Assembly: GCA_029448655.1 (NCBI GenBank) | Contig: JACCLO010000005.1 | Location: 1,302,001-1,366,000 of the forward strand | Length of the DNA: 64,000 nucleotides | Reading direction: 5' to 3' | Source: Wolfiporia cocos | Taxonomy: Eukaryota; Basidiomycota; Agaricomycetes; Polyporales; Phaeolaceae | Part shown: piece by piece, positions 42,593 through 53,649 of the stretch | How positions within the stretch are numbered: position 1 is the stretch's first letter | How the letters are laid out: each line of letters starts with the position of its first letter | Position numbers and translations under genes: made by a program | Notes under the pieces: generated by a model | Databases searched by the model: none | Told to the model about the DNA's origin: nothing | The model's input: the letters and a program-made list of their open reading frames with translations, nothing else

Positions 42593-44050
42593 ATGCTCCT
42601 CGCACGGCAGCACCTCTGGCCCGCCTCCCTCCATAGCGCGCGCACCTACGCGACCGCTCTCCGCCCGACGCACGCCATCTACGTCTCTACCTCGACAGAT
42701 CCATATTTCAACCTCTCGCTCGAGGATTGGTACGTCCTCCGCCCGCTGCCCGCCCGCACACAGCCATCTCAGCGCGCGCAAGGCTCTTCAGACACGCGCC
42801 ACACCGCGCGCCCCTCCTCCTCCTCTACCGCGACCGCCCGTGCGTCGTCTTCGGGCGGAACCAGAATCCATGGAAGGAGGTGAACCTGCGCGCCGCACGC
42901 GAGGCGCGCGTGCCGTTCATCAGGCGGCGGAGCGGAGGCGGGACGGTGTATCATGTGAGTGAGGGCATCGTCTTATGCAACCCGACTCCATTGACGGCGG
43001 CGCAGGACCTGGGCAACACGAACTTCTCCATCCACCTCCCGCGCACGTCCTTCGACCGCCACGCCACCGCGCAGGTCGTCCTCCGCGCCGTGCGCGCGCT
43101 CGGTGTCGACGCGTTTGTCAACGACCGGAACGACATCTGTGTCGGCACATATAAAATATGTCCTTCTCTTTCATCCTTGATCCCATTCAACTTACAGCAG
43201 CTCGTGGTAGACACGTCTCCGGCTCTGCATACAAGATCGTCAACAACCGCGCGTACCACCATGGCACGATGCTCCTCTCGACGCGGCTCGACCTCCTCGG
43301 CGACCTCCTGCGCGCGAACAAGGTGCGTGCCCACGCCACTGACGATGGACCGTGAAGAGACGACGTGCCAGGACACGATACACACCAAAGGCGTCGAGTC
43401 TGTCCGGTCGCCTGTGCGCAACCTGCAGCAGTTCAACCCATCTATCGGGCATGACGAGTTTGTGGGCGCTGTCGTGAATGCGTTCCGGGAGGAGTACGGC
43501 GTTGACGAACCAGTGAGGCATGTTCTCAGTAATGTCAGCAGCGGGTGCTGAGTCTGCGCACGCAGATATGCACGGTAGAGGAGGATGAGGGCACTACGGG
43601 CATCGAGTACATCCGTACCGGCATGGCGGAGCTTCCCGTACGAGTTCCTTCACACCCTTCGTTCACGAGCCTCACACCACACTGCAGAGCTGGGACTGGG
43701 CCTTTGGGCAGACCCCTGAGTTCACGCACACCCTCCAGCGCACATTCCAGTGGGGAGAACTGGTGAGTATACCGACACCATACGCGCCATGCAAGCGTGC
43801 TGATCCTCGCATACCCTCCCCTCCGAAGACTGCAGAGATACATTCGAAACACGGCATCATCCTCGCGTGCGCGCTCACAACATCGGGGAACGTGGACCCC
43901 GCGCTGAAAGCGCAGCTGGAAGGTCTGGCGGGGCGATTGAAGGAGCAGAAGTACGCCTTCGTCGACGAGGCGGCCCTCCCTAGCGCGGTGAGGGAGCAGG
44001 GGCCGCTGAGGGATATGTGGCAGTGGCTCAAGGACGAGATGCAGAGCTGA
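42593..44050 (+). CDS. Lipoate-protein ligase (LplA/LIP-type), mitochondrial
   Basis: Attaches lipoate (or octanoate) to E2/H proteins in mitochondria. The N-terminus [20 protein letters not shown] looks like a presequence. Then [12 protein letters not shown], the core [31 protein letters not shown] (the RRxSGGGxVYHD signature, with D at the next exon start), [40 protein letters not shown] (with the catalytic lysine in SAYK), [29 protein letters not shown], and a C-terminal accessory helix region ending KDEMQS. About six introns; the one after NDRNDIC has a weak donor. Divergent to gatB. Confidence 0.9.
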
Positions 44051-44228
44051 CAGCCGGTGCATCCTGCACTGTGCTAGCACGCACGTGCAGAATCTGGATC
44101 GGGTGCTGCGTCAGCGTCGCCTCTGGGCGGCTGGTTGGGTCCAAAGATTGCAATGCGATGTTGAGAGCACACAGCGAGCGAATACAAGTTGCACAGCGGA
44201 ACAGCGGGTCGGCCGATGTCTATAGCGT

Positions 44229-44553
44229 CTAAAACGCCTTCTCCGTATACCACACACTGCTCGTCTCGAAGCCCTCCGGGGCTGTGGGATTCGACTATAT
44301 GCATTTGCGCAATTGAGTCTCGCCCAACCGTAGGCACGAATGTAGAAGAGCGGACGCACCGTCTGTCCCCGTTGATGTCCTGTGAGCCGCTTGTCCCGGC
44401 CCATCATCATCTCCTCCCACGCGTCGATGTGGTACCGCGGTGGCTGGGCGTGCCATTATTCCTGCAACATCACAGATACATGCGCAGACGCACCTTGCCC
44501 TGGTTCTGTGCCCGCTTAGAGACGTTCAGCAGCGTCCCCGCCGCGGCGAACAT
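44229..44553 (-). CDS. Small unidentified protein
   Basis: Three exons read from the minus strand. The first is MFAAAGTLLNVSKRAQNQGK (from 44553); the next is PRYHIDAWEEMMMGRDKRL with TGHQRGQT; the last is PEGFETSSVWYTEKAF-stop (44229-44231). GTGCGT donors are used. TATATAACG lies about 65 bp upstream. Length is about 75-80 residues, with a possible mitochondrial-type N-terminus. I do not recognise the family. Confidence 0.55.
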
Positions 44554-44708
44554 GGAAGTGACCAGACCTATTCAGCAGCGAGCATTCAGACCAAACCCCC
44601 AGCTGTGTCGCCGCGCACGTTATATACCGAAGGGGATCAAAGCTTCCCATGGGACGGGCATGTTGACTTCTGTGTCGATGAGGTCTGCAACTTGCTATGT
44701 CGGTGGTC

Positions 44709-44744
44709 GCCGACCGTGACAAGTTCGCCGACCGTGACAAGTTC
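44709..44744. repeat. Two tandem copies of an 18-bp motif
   Basis: GCCGACCGTGACAAGTTC repeated twice, next to an AT-rich TGTCACA-containing segment, between the small gene and the GMC gene. Confidence 0.8.
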
Positions 44745-44934
44745 AGCTTCAGCGTGATTGTCACATAATGTCACATAGTTTTGTGTAACGTGCCACAAGT
44801 CCGTCGATGCTACAACATTATTGTACGCTATAACAAAATCGACCAGTATTATCCTTCCATCCGTGTATCCTGAGTCAAACTCTCCAATCCTTTCCAGATA
44901 GCCAAGTATTCCCATATAGGCCCGTTCAAACTGA

Positions 44935-47900
44935 TCATGCCACAACGCCACTCATAGGGACGAAATTGCCCTTGATAATATCCGCAGCTAAATTCGGCGA
45001 GGCATTCAGTGAGCGTACAAACGACGTTCTGCAGATCACACACCTTGCTCGGCGATGGCATACACTGTCGCTACAATGCAAAGACGTCAGCCAGCTGCAG
45101 TCGGTCGCGTCATGTTCGCACAGACCTTGAGGATGTGCGCCAAATAGCAACGGCACGACAGACAGATCGACGACCCGGATGTTGTTCGTGCCATACACCT
45201 ACGTCATTTCGTATGAACGGAGAGCGTAACGTAGTTGCGATATATAACCAACCTTCAACTCGGGATCGACGACGCCACCGCTTGCCTTTGGCAGCATGGA
45301 ACAAGAGCCCGCGGTGTCTGGTTGGGGGCCTCATCAGCCGTGCCCCATCATAATGTACACAAGACCGACTTACGCCAGGTGGTACAGAAGTACTTCTTAA
45401 TCCATTCTGCGAGAGCTAAGCAGAGTTCGACGCGGAGCAAGGCAGGAATAGATGCCTACCACGAAGCTGCGCCTCATCCTGTACCTCGGGTCCCGGGTTT
45501 GACTCGAGTGCTAACGTTCTTTCAGCATGATCACTCTCTTCCTCCTCGTATCACATACCGATCATATTTTTCAGAGGCTCGATATTTGCTAAATTCCGAG
45601 TAAACTTGACCATTTCCACCCAAACATCCAGATCTGATAAGTGATCAATACGTAAAACGGTCGAGGGAACCCCTATACGAACCAACTTCCTCTTCGAGGT
45701 ATCGCGGATCGAATTCGGGATCCTTGAGGGGGTCGCTGGAGGAGGAATGCTGCAGATACTGAGCAGAGCGCACAAAGGTGGCTTCCTGATAACCACTCAC
45801 GATCGTCCCCCTCGAGAAGCAGTGGTTCATCGCGACCAAGACTGACAAGTATCGCTTCCCCGGCACAGGTGGATCTATCATAAACTCGTATCAGACTCAC
45901 TCGAGGCACACTCATTGTCACGTACTCGGTCCAGAGAGATATCCTGGAAAGCTAATGAGTTCGCAGCCAGGGGCCCGTCCGCGGAGTCGGTCAAGCTGGA
46001 TCTCGTATTGCTCCATCAATCCTGGAGGATATTTTCCAGCATTTTGCTCAACCTTCCGCTTCGCGGATTGGTAGATCTCCTCGCTTTTCTCCGACAGCAT
46101 GCTCAAAGGTGTAAAGGAGAAGCCAATGATTCCCTTGGTATGAATTCCAGACCCGGACGCACTGTTAGAGATGTCGGCACATCAGGTTGCGCATGATGCG
46201 AAATTGCCGTACGCACTGCAACTCGATGTGTTCAGCCGCAGCTGCAGGGTCGCGAAGCAGGTCTACCGTATCAAACTCAACATCATCTCGAAGCTCTGCA
46301 TTCGAGTTAGTAACCAGTCATTGAGGACAAACGATGGGTACTGACCAAAGCTCACGCCGATGAATACATGCTCCTGCGCGTTCTCCCCGACACCAGGGAG
46401 ATCAACCTTGACTGGCACTCCGATCTTGTCCAAGATCTCCTTCCTTCCAATTCCAGACAGTTCCAAGATGTGCGGAGATTTGGGAGCACTTCACAGAATC
46501 TCTCAGACGAAACCATGGTGAGGGACGATGGCACATACCCTGCAGTAAGCAAGACATCCTTCTTCGAATTTGCGACGTATTCTTTTCCATCGTATTCGAA
46601 TTCTACGCCCACAGCATTGACCTCGCCACTTGGCAACATCTCTGTGCGTATGCGGTTCACAGATGCGGAGACGAGAACAGTGAGATTCTCGCGGTGTCTG
46701 CTGGGAAGATAGAATGCCTGAAACATAGTTCCCGTACGTAAGTTCATGCACTACAAGTGAGAGAGACGTCAATGCGTACAGTCGTCGCATAGGAGCGAGT
46801 ATGTGTGATCGGGTCGTATGTGTTGGGCGCAAAGAAAACTCCTGTGGGCTGTTGCGAGATCCGTTAAAAATATACACACCTCATGCATTGAGAAACACGT
46901 ACGTCACCGCTAAGCTAATTTACTAATTCAGCGTTAGTTTTCCCCTTCATTCATGAACGACTCACTGGATGAGGAGCTATCGGTAACCCGGCATTGATCA
47001 AGGTCTATACACGAGAAATCGGGGGCTTAGCAATTTGAGCAGTCGATCACAGCTAGTCCGTCACCTGCTGTATTTTCAATTCCGCCTCATCGATTGTCCC
47101 GGGGTATGTAACCTTGAGTGGACCTATGGATAATGTCGGATGTCGAGTTGAAGAGCATTCTAAGCGAGCGGCTAGTACATACCATCTTTGCCCATTTTCC
47201 ACGTCTCAAAACACATGTTGTTGCGTTTCTGGACATCAGCACTTGGAACGATGAATCTAAATGCGATGTGACCTAAACCAAGTACAGAGTGCGCAATTGT
47301 CAACGAGACGTACCCTTCAGTCCGGCTCAAATACTTCTCGTAGTTTTTCCAGTTCCAACCAGTGTTTCCAAGCTTCTCAAGGTCTTACATACGATTCTTG
47401 ATCGAATCAGTGTATTCTGGACATGAATTCGACATACCATCAATTTCCGATGCATGTGGTTTGGTCCAACACATGAAGTTGATCCCGGAGCTGCCTCCGA
47501 GTCCCTTCCCTCTAGACAATCTACGTTGAGTTCATAAAGAGGACCGTAGTGGTGAACACTCATGCCTAAACCAGGGATACACAGCATCGCCAACTGCTTG
47601 CTGCTTGATCTGTATAGTGATTCAGCGGGATGTTCCCAAGCGTTGAGCTTGTGCGTTGGCACATACCGTCTGATAAGTCCAGCTGTACGCCTGGTTAGTG
47701 AAATGGCTACCCCATAATGCGGGCCTCACTGTGGAATACGTCAGAAGCTGTGGTGAAGAAGGTGGTGCGAAATAGATGATGCACATATATCGGGGTCGTC
47801 GGTGTTCTCTCCTCCTGCCTCTAGAACGAGCACAGAAACGGCCGGGTCCTCGGACAACCTTGCTGCTAGAGTTAGACCTGATGTCTGCGAGGAGTCGCGA

Positions 47901-48133
47901 TCATCAAATCGGATCGAATCAATTCAGGGTTTACAGAGCCGCGCACTTACTCCACCTCCTACAGCGACCTATCAGTCAAATATGTCATTAAGATTAAGGC
48001 GTGGCATGCTCATACCACAGATGATATAGTCGAAGAACTTGTTTGCAACTGCGTCGAGAGAGGCGGTCATTGTCGTGGATGAGGGAAAGGGGATGAGGGA
48101 GGGAGGGATCGAGAAGGTTTGTGAGCGCGACAT
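44935..48133 (-). CDS. GMC oxidoreductase (aryl-alcohol/glucose oxidase type)
   Basis: FAD-dependent alcohol or sugar oxidase, peroxide-producing in wood-decay fungi. Blocks in order: DYIICGGTSGLTLAARL and VLVLEAGGENTDDPDI (Rossmann dinucleotide-binding site), HFTNQAYSWTYQT, RGKGLGGSSGINFMCWTKPH (GMC signature 1), GNTGWNWKNYEKYLSRTE, SRHRENLTVLVSASVNRI, VLLTAG, ILELSGIGRKEILDKIGVPV (signature 2), VPGKRYLSVLVAMNHCFSRG, WHTAGSCSMLPKASGGVVDP (catalytic His), YGTNNIRVVDLSVVPLLFGA with the second His in AHPQ, and AADIIKG before the stop at 44935-44937. More than ten introns. The start at 48131-48133 gives MSRSQTFSIPPSLIPFP, a weak secretion signal at best. The first glycine of the GGGT motif appears to be Cys, depending on intron choice. 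Confidence 0.88.
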
Positions 48134-48672
48134 GTTTTATATATGTGCGGTGGTTCCCTCCCGAAAAGGTGTTTACCTCCATTTCGAGCGGCATCGACCT
48201 CGTCATCGCGTCTGCATGACAGCAGGTGAACTACCCGTTAGAGCCACCGATCTGATGAGGAAACTGATTTGGCGGGCTCGTGTAGAGTGCCGTAAGATGT
48301 GGGCCCTATAGTCGTTCCTAGCGTACAAGCCGCATTCTTAACCTCAGACGAAACCACTCACCGCTAACAGGTCGCGAGCTGCGGACGAGGCTAAGCAAGA
48401 ATGAACCAATCAGAGCGCGCTTAGCTAATACCGATCATTTGACGGGAGATTCAGCGCCCGATAGAGGAAGGCTTCACAGAGGCGCAAGAGCCTTATTTGC
48501 ATGATCCAAAGTGCCTCTACGACACAAGAGGTGTGCGTATGAGCTCCGCTCCGAGCATGTTGATATTGTCACGCAGCAAATCGTGATGGCCGCCTCTCTC
48601 GCGGGAGCTATTCGACACTGCTCTGCTTACTCGGACACCTTGAATCGGCCCGTCCGTCTACGTAGCGTCTGA
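48134..48672. other. Upstream region of the GMC gene
   Basis: No gene seen; ends where retroelement fragments begin. Confidence 0.5.
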
Positions 48673-48676
48673 CCAG

Positions 48677-48745
48677 TGAGAACGGGAGGGCATCTTCTCG
48701 CGTCGGTATCGGTTGTAGCGGGGGTTTTATCGGGTTTCGTTCAGG
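48677..48745 (-). pseudogene. Gypsy integrase fragment
   Basis: About 70 bp closely matching the intact element at about 15866-15940, the stretch after the integrase zinc finger with NPLKPPLQPIPTREDALPFS. Too short to assign to a specific copy. Confidence 0.8.
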
Positions 48746-48758
48746 TCGCGACGGACAC

Positions 48759-49145
48759 GTGTACAGTGGGAAAGACTACGTAGTCGTGAGGCCTGACGGG
48801 GTCGATGGCGGCGCCGTGCTCGGGGTAGAGAGGTTCTTCGCGGCCATGCTCGAGGTGAGTAGATCCCGCTGCATAGCCCCCGGAGGATGGAAGGCAATCC
48901 CCACCGGAGTCCATATGAAAATCCCGAAGGGATCCTACGGAAGGATCGCCTCCCGATCGGGCCTCACTCTCAGGCACGGCCTGACAGTAGGAGGAGGCGT
49001 CATCGACTCCGACTACAGAGGAGAGGTCCAAGTTATACTATTCAACCAATCGACGACCACCCACCGCATCATTCCTGGGATGAGGATTGCACAGATAATA
49101 TTCGAGCAAGCCATAACCCCCGATATAATCCAGGTCGAAAAGTAA
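48759..49145 (+). pseudogene. Truncated dUTPase-like ORF joined to an unrelated leader
   Basis: 128 codons. Residues from about 40 match dUTPase: GGWKAIPTGVHMKIPKGSYG, SRSGLTLRHGL (motif 2), GVIDSDYRGEV (motif 3), MRIAQIIF (motif 4). Motif 1 (GYDLxA) and motif 5 (GFGSTG) are absent, so no complete active site can form. It is related to, but clearly diverged from, the gypsy dUTPase. The first ~35 codons (YSGKDYVVVRPDGVDGGAV) are unrelated, possibly the tail of a flavin monooxygenase (low confidence). The reading frame is otherwise open to a TAA (49143-49145). Confidence 0.7.
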
Positions 49146-49322
49146 GGAAGGTATGTTATAAAGATGATTTATTTTCGAGGTTTTGTGTGTCCTGGTGGAG
49201 CGCGGTTCGTACGCGGGTCCTCCGTCAGGTACTGGTCGAACGCGCTTACGGGCGCGAGGAAAATGATTGCCGTCCTGCAGAGACGCTAAGGGACATTGTC
49301 AAAATCGGGACGATAGACGGGC

Positions 49323-49505
49323 TTACGCATCGTCGAAGTATGGTACCCAGGTGTGCCGCTGTCCTCGCGCGCCGCCGACGTCGTACAAGTGCCAGGTGAC
49401 GTTCCGCCCGTGGAGCGGGACGTCGAAAATGTGCTCCGCAACGCCCATGGTTTGTATGCGTGCATGCAGAATGTCGTCTGATAAGGCGCGGTCAGCGAGT
49501 GTCAT
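49323..49505 (-). pseudogene. Heterotrimeric G-protein alpha subunit fragment
   Basis: 60 codons read ALSDDILHARIQTMGVAEHI, then the switch region LYDVGGARGQRHTWVPYFDD. This corresponds to the linker 2/G3 region of G-alpha proteins (DVGGxRxxRxxW). The P-loop upstream and the NKxD part downstream were not found nearby, so it is a remnant or a gene broken beyond my reading. Confidence 0.65.
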
Positions 49506-51330
49506 AGCTTCATCGTTACTTTACTAGAGCTCAGAGAGATCGCATCATTGAGCTCGCGAAGAGGGTCAAGTACACCAGAACGTCTGTGACCAATGGGTGT
49601 CGCGTTTGGACGAGGGATCTCCTTGGACTGATGGTGGATGATGGACTGATATCGGGGTTAAAATTCGAGGAACTGGACGCCGCAGTACCGCTAGTCAAGC
49701 GCCGTCCAGAAATATAGAATACTTTGCTTTCCCTATGTGAATCATTCAACTATCCATTCCATCCTAGGCCTTGGGTTGCTTGACCACCAATACTACTACT
49801 ACGACTGCCTTTCACTTCTGAAGCGCCGGAGTCTTAGCGCTCCAAGAGAATTCTGGATTGTCGCTTGTGTACTTCAGCTGTTCACATCCTATAACTCTCC
49901 ATACCAGCTGACGTACCTGCGGATAGGCTAAATCACTCTGCACAATCTGCAATTATAGCCTTCGCTAGAATGTAGCGCTTTGCACATGTGCGACGCGAGC
50001 TCTGAGGATATGCACGGCAGATTCTTGGGCACTGGAGAGACGTTGTTCGGTCAGTAAGAGATCATCCAAAGGCTGAACTTTTTAATCAGGTAGGCTCGTC
50101 AGTTGGTTGTCGAGCGCTCATTCTGTAAAATGTCCAGGTTCAACAGAAGTCTCCGGCTGAGACCGTCTACCCGTGTCAAAAGCCAATGATACGATTGTGT
50201 TCCCGATGGTTCAGCGCAAGCATGTCGTGTTACTGGAGAACTATGCTCGACCCTTTCACTTGGTCTTGCTCATAATACGTGGGGCTCAAAATGGACACAT
50301 GTGTAATGTTTCGCACGAACCTTGCAGGACCATTGCTGGTAAGCGACACTAGTGGCTGTTTTAGTGTGTCCATTTTGTTCAGAACCTCACCCAGCCCCGT
50401 CCTGGCGCCCTTCGCCGTAAATTCAGCCATGGTGGTATCATATTCGATTTGCTGTTGCTGACCCCGGTTCAAGTTGTCTACGTCATGCTCCAGTTGGACC
50501 AGTCTCGAAATCGAGCGATTGAATCGCATTCCCCAGGGGGCTTGATAACGAACTAGTGCGAAGTCATGGTTGGCGCATTGCCCATGCCTATGGCTACATC
50601 ACAGGTGAAGTGCAGGCTGCTTGTAGTCTGATCCAGGAGCGGGAGCCAGCAAAAGCGATTACAGGTGATCGGCACCGATCAGCTGAGGGAGCGCACTAGC
50701 ATGATCGGTAAATTCGACGGTCCGCCATCGAATAACACAGCTACCATTGACAATCGCAGCATCGTCCGTATCCTCCCAAGTTGGCCAATGCGATGTCTGC
50801 ATCTCTGCTACGCGTAGACACCTGCTCTCTGCTCTACTCTTGCCCGGTGCCAAGCCATATGAGCGCCTTGATGCGTCAGGTTGGTGCCTGAAACATATGT
50901 TTGATGACAAACCTGCACCAATGTGCTTACGGTTGTCGGCTGAGTTGCATAGCCGTCTCCAAGCGGCCGTGACACGCAGAAATCGCCCCGCGAAGCTGTG
51001 TTCATTTCCGTGGTCCGGTCTTCAACGAGGCGTGACACCGGCCGAGTGGCACGGTGGCGTGACCGAGGGTGAGATAATTCGTCTTGAACTGGTCTGAGCT
51101 GGTTTTTCTGATATGTCAAGCAATGCCATCCGGAGCCAGCAAAAGCTCTCTGCATAACCCCGCGTAACGAGCTCGTCTCGTTGAACCCTTGAACTTGCGC
51201 ATGATCCGGCAGTGAACAGATCCCTCAAGAAGTTCGTATAAAGCGAGTGAAGTGACCCAGACGGCACCTACCGAACTCGTTTTTTTCAGCTACATATTCT
51301 CTCCATAATATTGTCGCCTGACACCCTCCA
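49506..51330. other. Region without a supported gene
   Basis: Minus-strand open pieces at 50230-50529 (glutamine-rich, coiled-coil-like, beginning MRFNRSISRLVQLEHDVDN) and 50659-50910 may be exons of a decayed or unknown gene. They do not join cleanly. Confidence 0.35.
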
Positions 51331-53034
51331 ATGGCGTCCAACTCGTCCATTCCTCGCATCCCAGATGCCTCAGATCTAAACCTCACCCTCCCAGACGCTG
51401 GAATCCTGGCAGCGACCGAAAAGCCCATCGATGCGGAATCGTCTGCTCCCCAAAATCCTCTCTACCGACTGTCCTGGTTTGACGCAGGTTTCGCAAGCTA
51501 CCGCAGGACGGCACTAAAGTCTTATATCAAATCCATGGTCGCGAACTTGACAGTTTTGTGGGTCAGCGTGGCAATAGTGTACGGCGCGTACTACAAAAAC
51601 AACGACCTCGGCAAGCTCAAGGTGTTCGTTGTCGATTTCGACGGCGGAGCGCTTGGGACCCGGGTTGTGGATGCGTTTCAGCAGTCACTGGCACAACAAA
51701 ACCATTTCGACCTCGTCTTCGGCGCGCGTTTCACTGACGTAGCGGATGTTCGATATGCAGTTTACGACGAGCAGGCCTGGGCAGCTGTACTTGGTCAGAA
51801 CAGCTCGCGCACCTGCTCAGCCCGTTAGTACTGACGCTCAAATTCCCGACAGTCAATGATGGTGCCACCGAAAATTTGGCGCACGCACTCTCCGTAGGAA
51901 ATACGACATACGATCCGACGAGCGCAGTCGAAGTCGTTTCCGTCGGCGCGCGAAACCCTCTTACATCTAACAGCCACGTCGTGCCGGGTGTCCTAGCGAT
52001 ACTCGAGCCCGCATTGACGGATGCCTCACTTAACGCCACAGCGACATTCTTGTCAGATAATGAGCAGGACAACACTGCGCTCCGTACCGCACTCAATTGC
52101 CCCCAGTGCTTGTCCTCCGGATATTCGTACACGCAGAACGATCTGCGGCCCGCGTATAACGCCACAACTATGGGTGCGATTCTCAGTGGCGCCATTGCTG
52201 TAAGTCTTCCCCATTGGGTTCAAGATACATCAACTCATTTTTCTGTCACGCGTAGCTTATCGTGTTCACGTTCGCCGTCGCAGGGACAAGCAACTCGATT
52301 GGTCTGCTGGTCGGGGAATATTTAAATGTGCAATCAACGGTGGCATGGCGATTGTCTGCCTGCATCGTCGCTTACTTGATCATTGCGTTGTCTGTTACTG
52401 GTGTCCAAGCGTCATTTGGGATTCCGATGACTACGCCCTGGGGTGGACGCGGTTTTGTGATTCTATGGATGTAAGAGAAACCTTTCCCATTACTATCCGC
52501 TGTGTTTTGACATTTTAATCATCAGGCTCAACTGGCTGACTATCTCGGGTAAGCTCTATCGCTAACCTGAAGAACATTGACTCTGATGTATAGTTGCATA
52601 GCCTTTGGATTTGCGCTCGAGGCTATTGTTACGGTATTTGGGATGTGGATCTGCAACTGGTTCCTCAACTTCTGTGCGTTCAGGCGGCTTGCCGCTCGAT
52701 CACCACCGCTGACCATGGTCTCCTCCAGGGGTGTTCTGGAACTCAGCTGGCGCATCATATTCCGCCGAGTTGATGCCCGGGTTCTATAAATACAGCTACG
52801 GATTCCCCCTTGTCCATGCGGTGAGGATATCGGAGCCTCACCTGTATCCTACGAAAGCTGACTGTACAGCAGATTCAGGGGACGTCGACAATAGTCTACG
52901 GGACCAAAAGCCATCTATCGCTCAACTTCGGAGTACTGGTTGCATGGGTCATTGGATGGGCGACGATGATGTCTCTCGCCACGGTTGTGCGGCTCAGGTG
53001 GAACATGAGACAAGGCTTCCATCGGCTTCCATGA
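51331..53034 (+). CDS. DUF3533/SNG1-family membrane protein
   Basis: Seven exons with good boundaries: 51331-51793, 51853-52199, 52256-52470, 52526-52548, from 52602, and two more to the stop at 53032-53034. One N-terminal membrane segment (SMVANLTVLWVSVAIVYGAY) precedes the family motif VFVVDFDGGALGTRVVDAF and a large extracytoplasmic loop with QAWAAVL. C-terminal membrane helices follow, with the block FWNSAGASYSAELMPGFYKY and then GTKSHLSLNFGVLVAWVIGW. This matches the SNG1 (nitrosoguanidine resistance) / YhgE-Pip-like family of drug-resistance membrane proteins. Intact by inspection; length about 470 residues is usual. The substrate is unknown. Confidence 0.88.
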
Positions 53035-53649
53035 TCATCCACGTCCGCAGCCCATTGCAGTCGACACGTCTTAACGCGATGACACGCCATTTGCCAGGCT
53101 TCAAATGTTCTCGAAGGAGATAGGGTCGTGAAGAACCATCATCTCCTTCAGAACACCTCGATATTAGCCGATTACCACAGCCTGCATAGTAGGATAGTGT
53201 TACATGAACAACAAAGAGGGGACGTCATGTTTGAGTAGCCGTATGAATATTATCCAAGCTTTGCCAACAGCTCTCGTCGTGCAATATGGCTTAGATCTCA
53301 CATCGCTCCGTCGACCCCACTTGAGGCAGGACAATCGTGACCGCTATGTACGACGACTGCATCATCCGGACATCAACGGAGGTATCGATCATTACAACGG
53401 TCTGCCTGTCCGATCACCCGCCGATTGCACGAATCCACAGGCCTATGTGATCTCAAAAGGGGTAATTCTAATGCGAAGATATGCATTGGTGAGATCCATA
53501 CATTGTGCAGCTGAAATCGATGGTAAAACGAACAAATAGTGTGAAACGAAACCAATCAGTTAATGGTTACAAAATGTCACATTGTTTTGTCGATTGATGC
53601 GTCGTCTTCCGTTCTATAGCTCCTGCAGCACCAGCCAGCCATAGGCTCA
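53035..53649. other. Intergenic region, convergent genes
   Basis: No gene supported; the 111-codon plus-strand frame at 53204-53539 has no recognisable feature. Confidence 0.5.
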
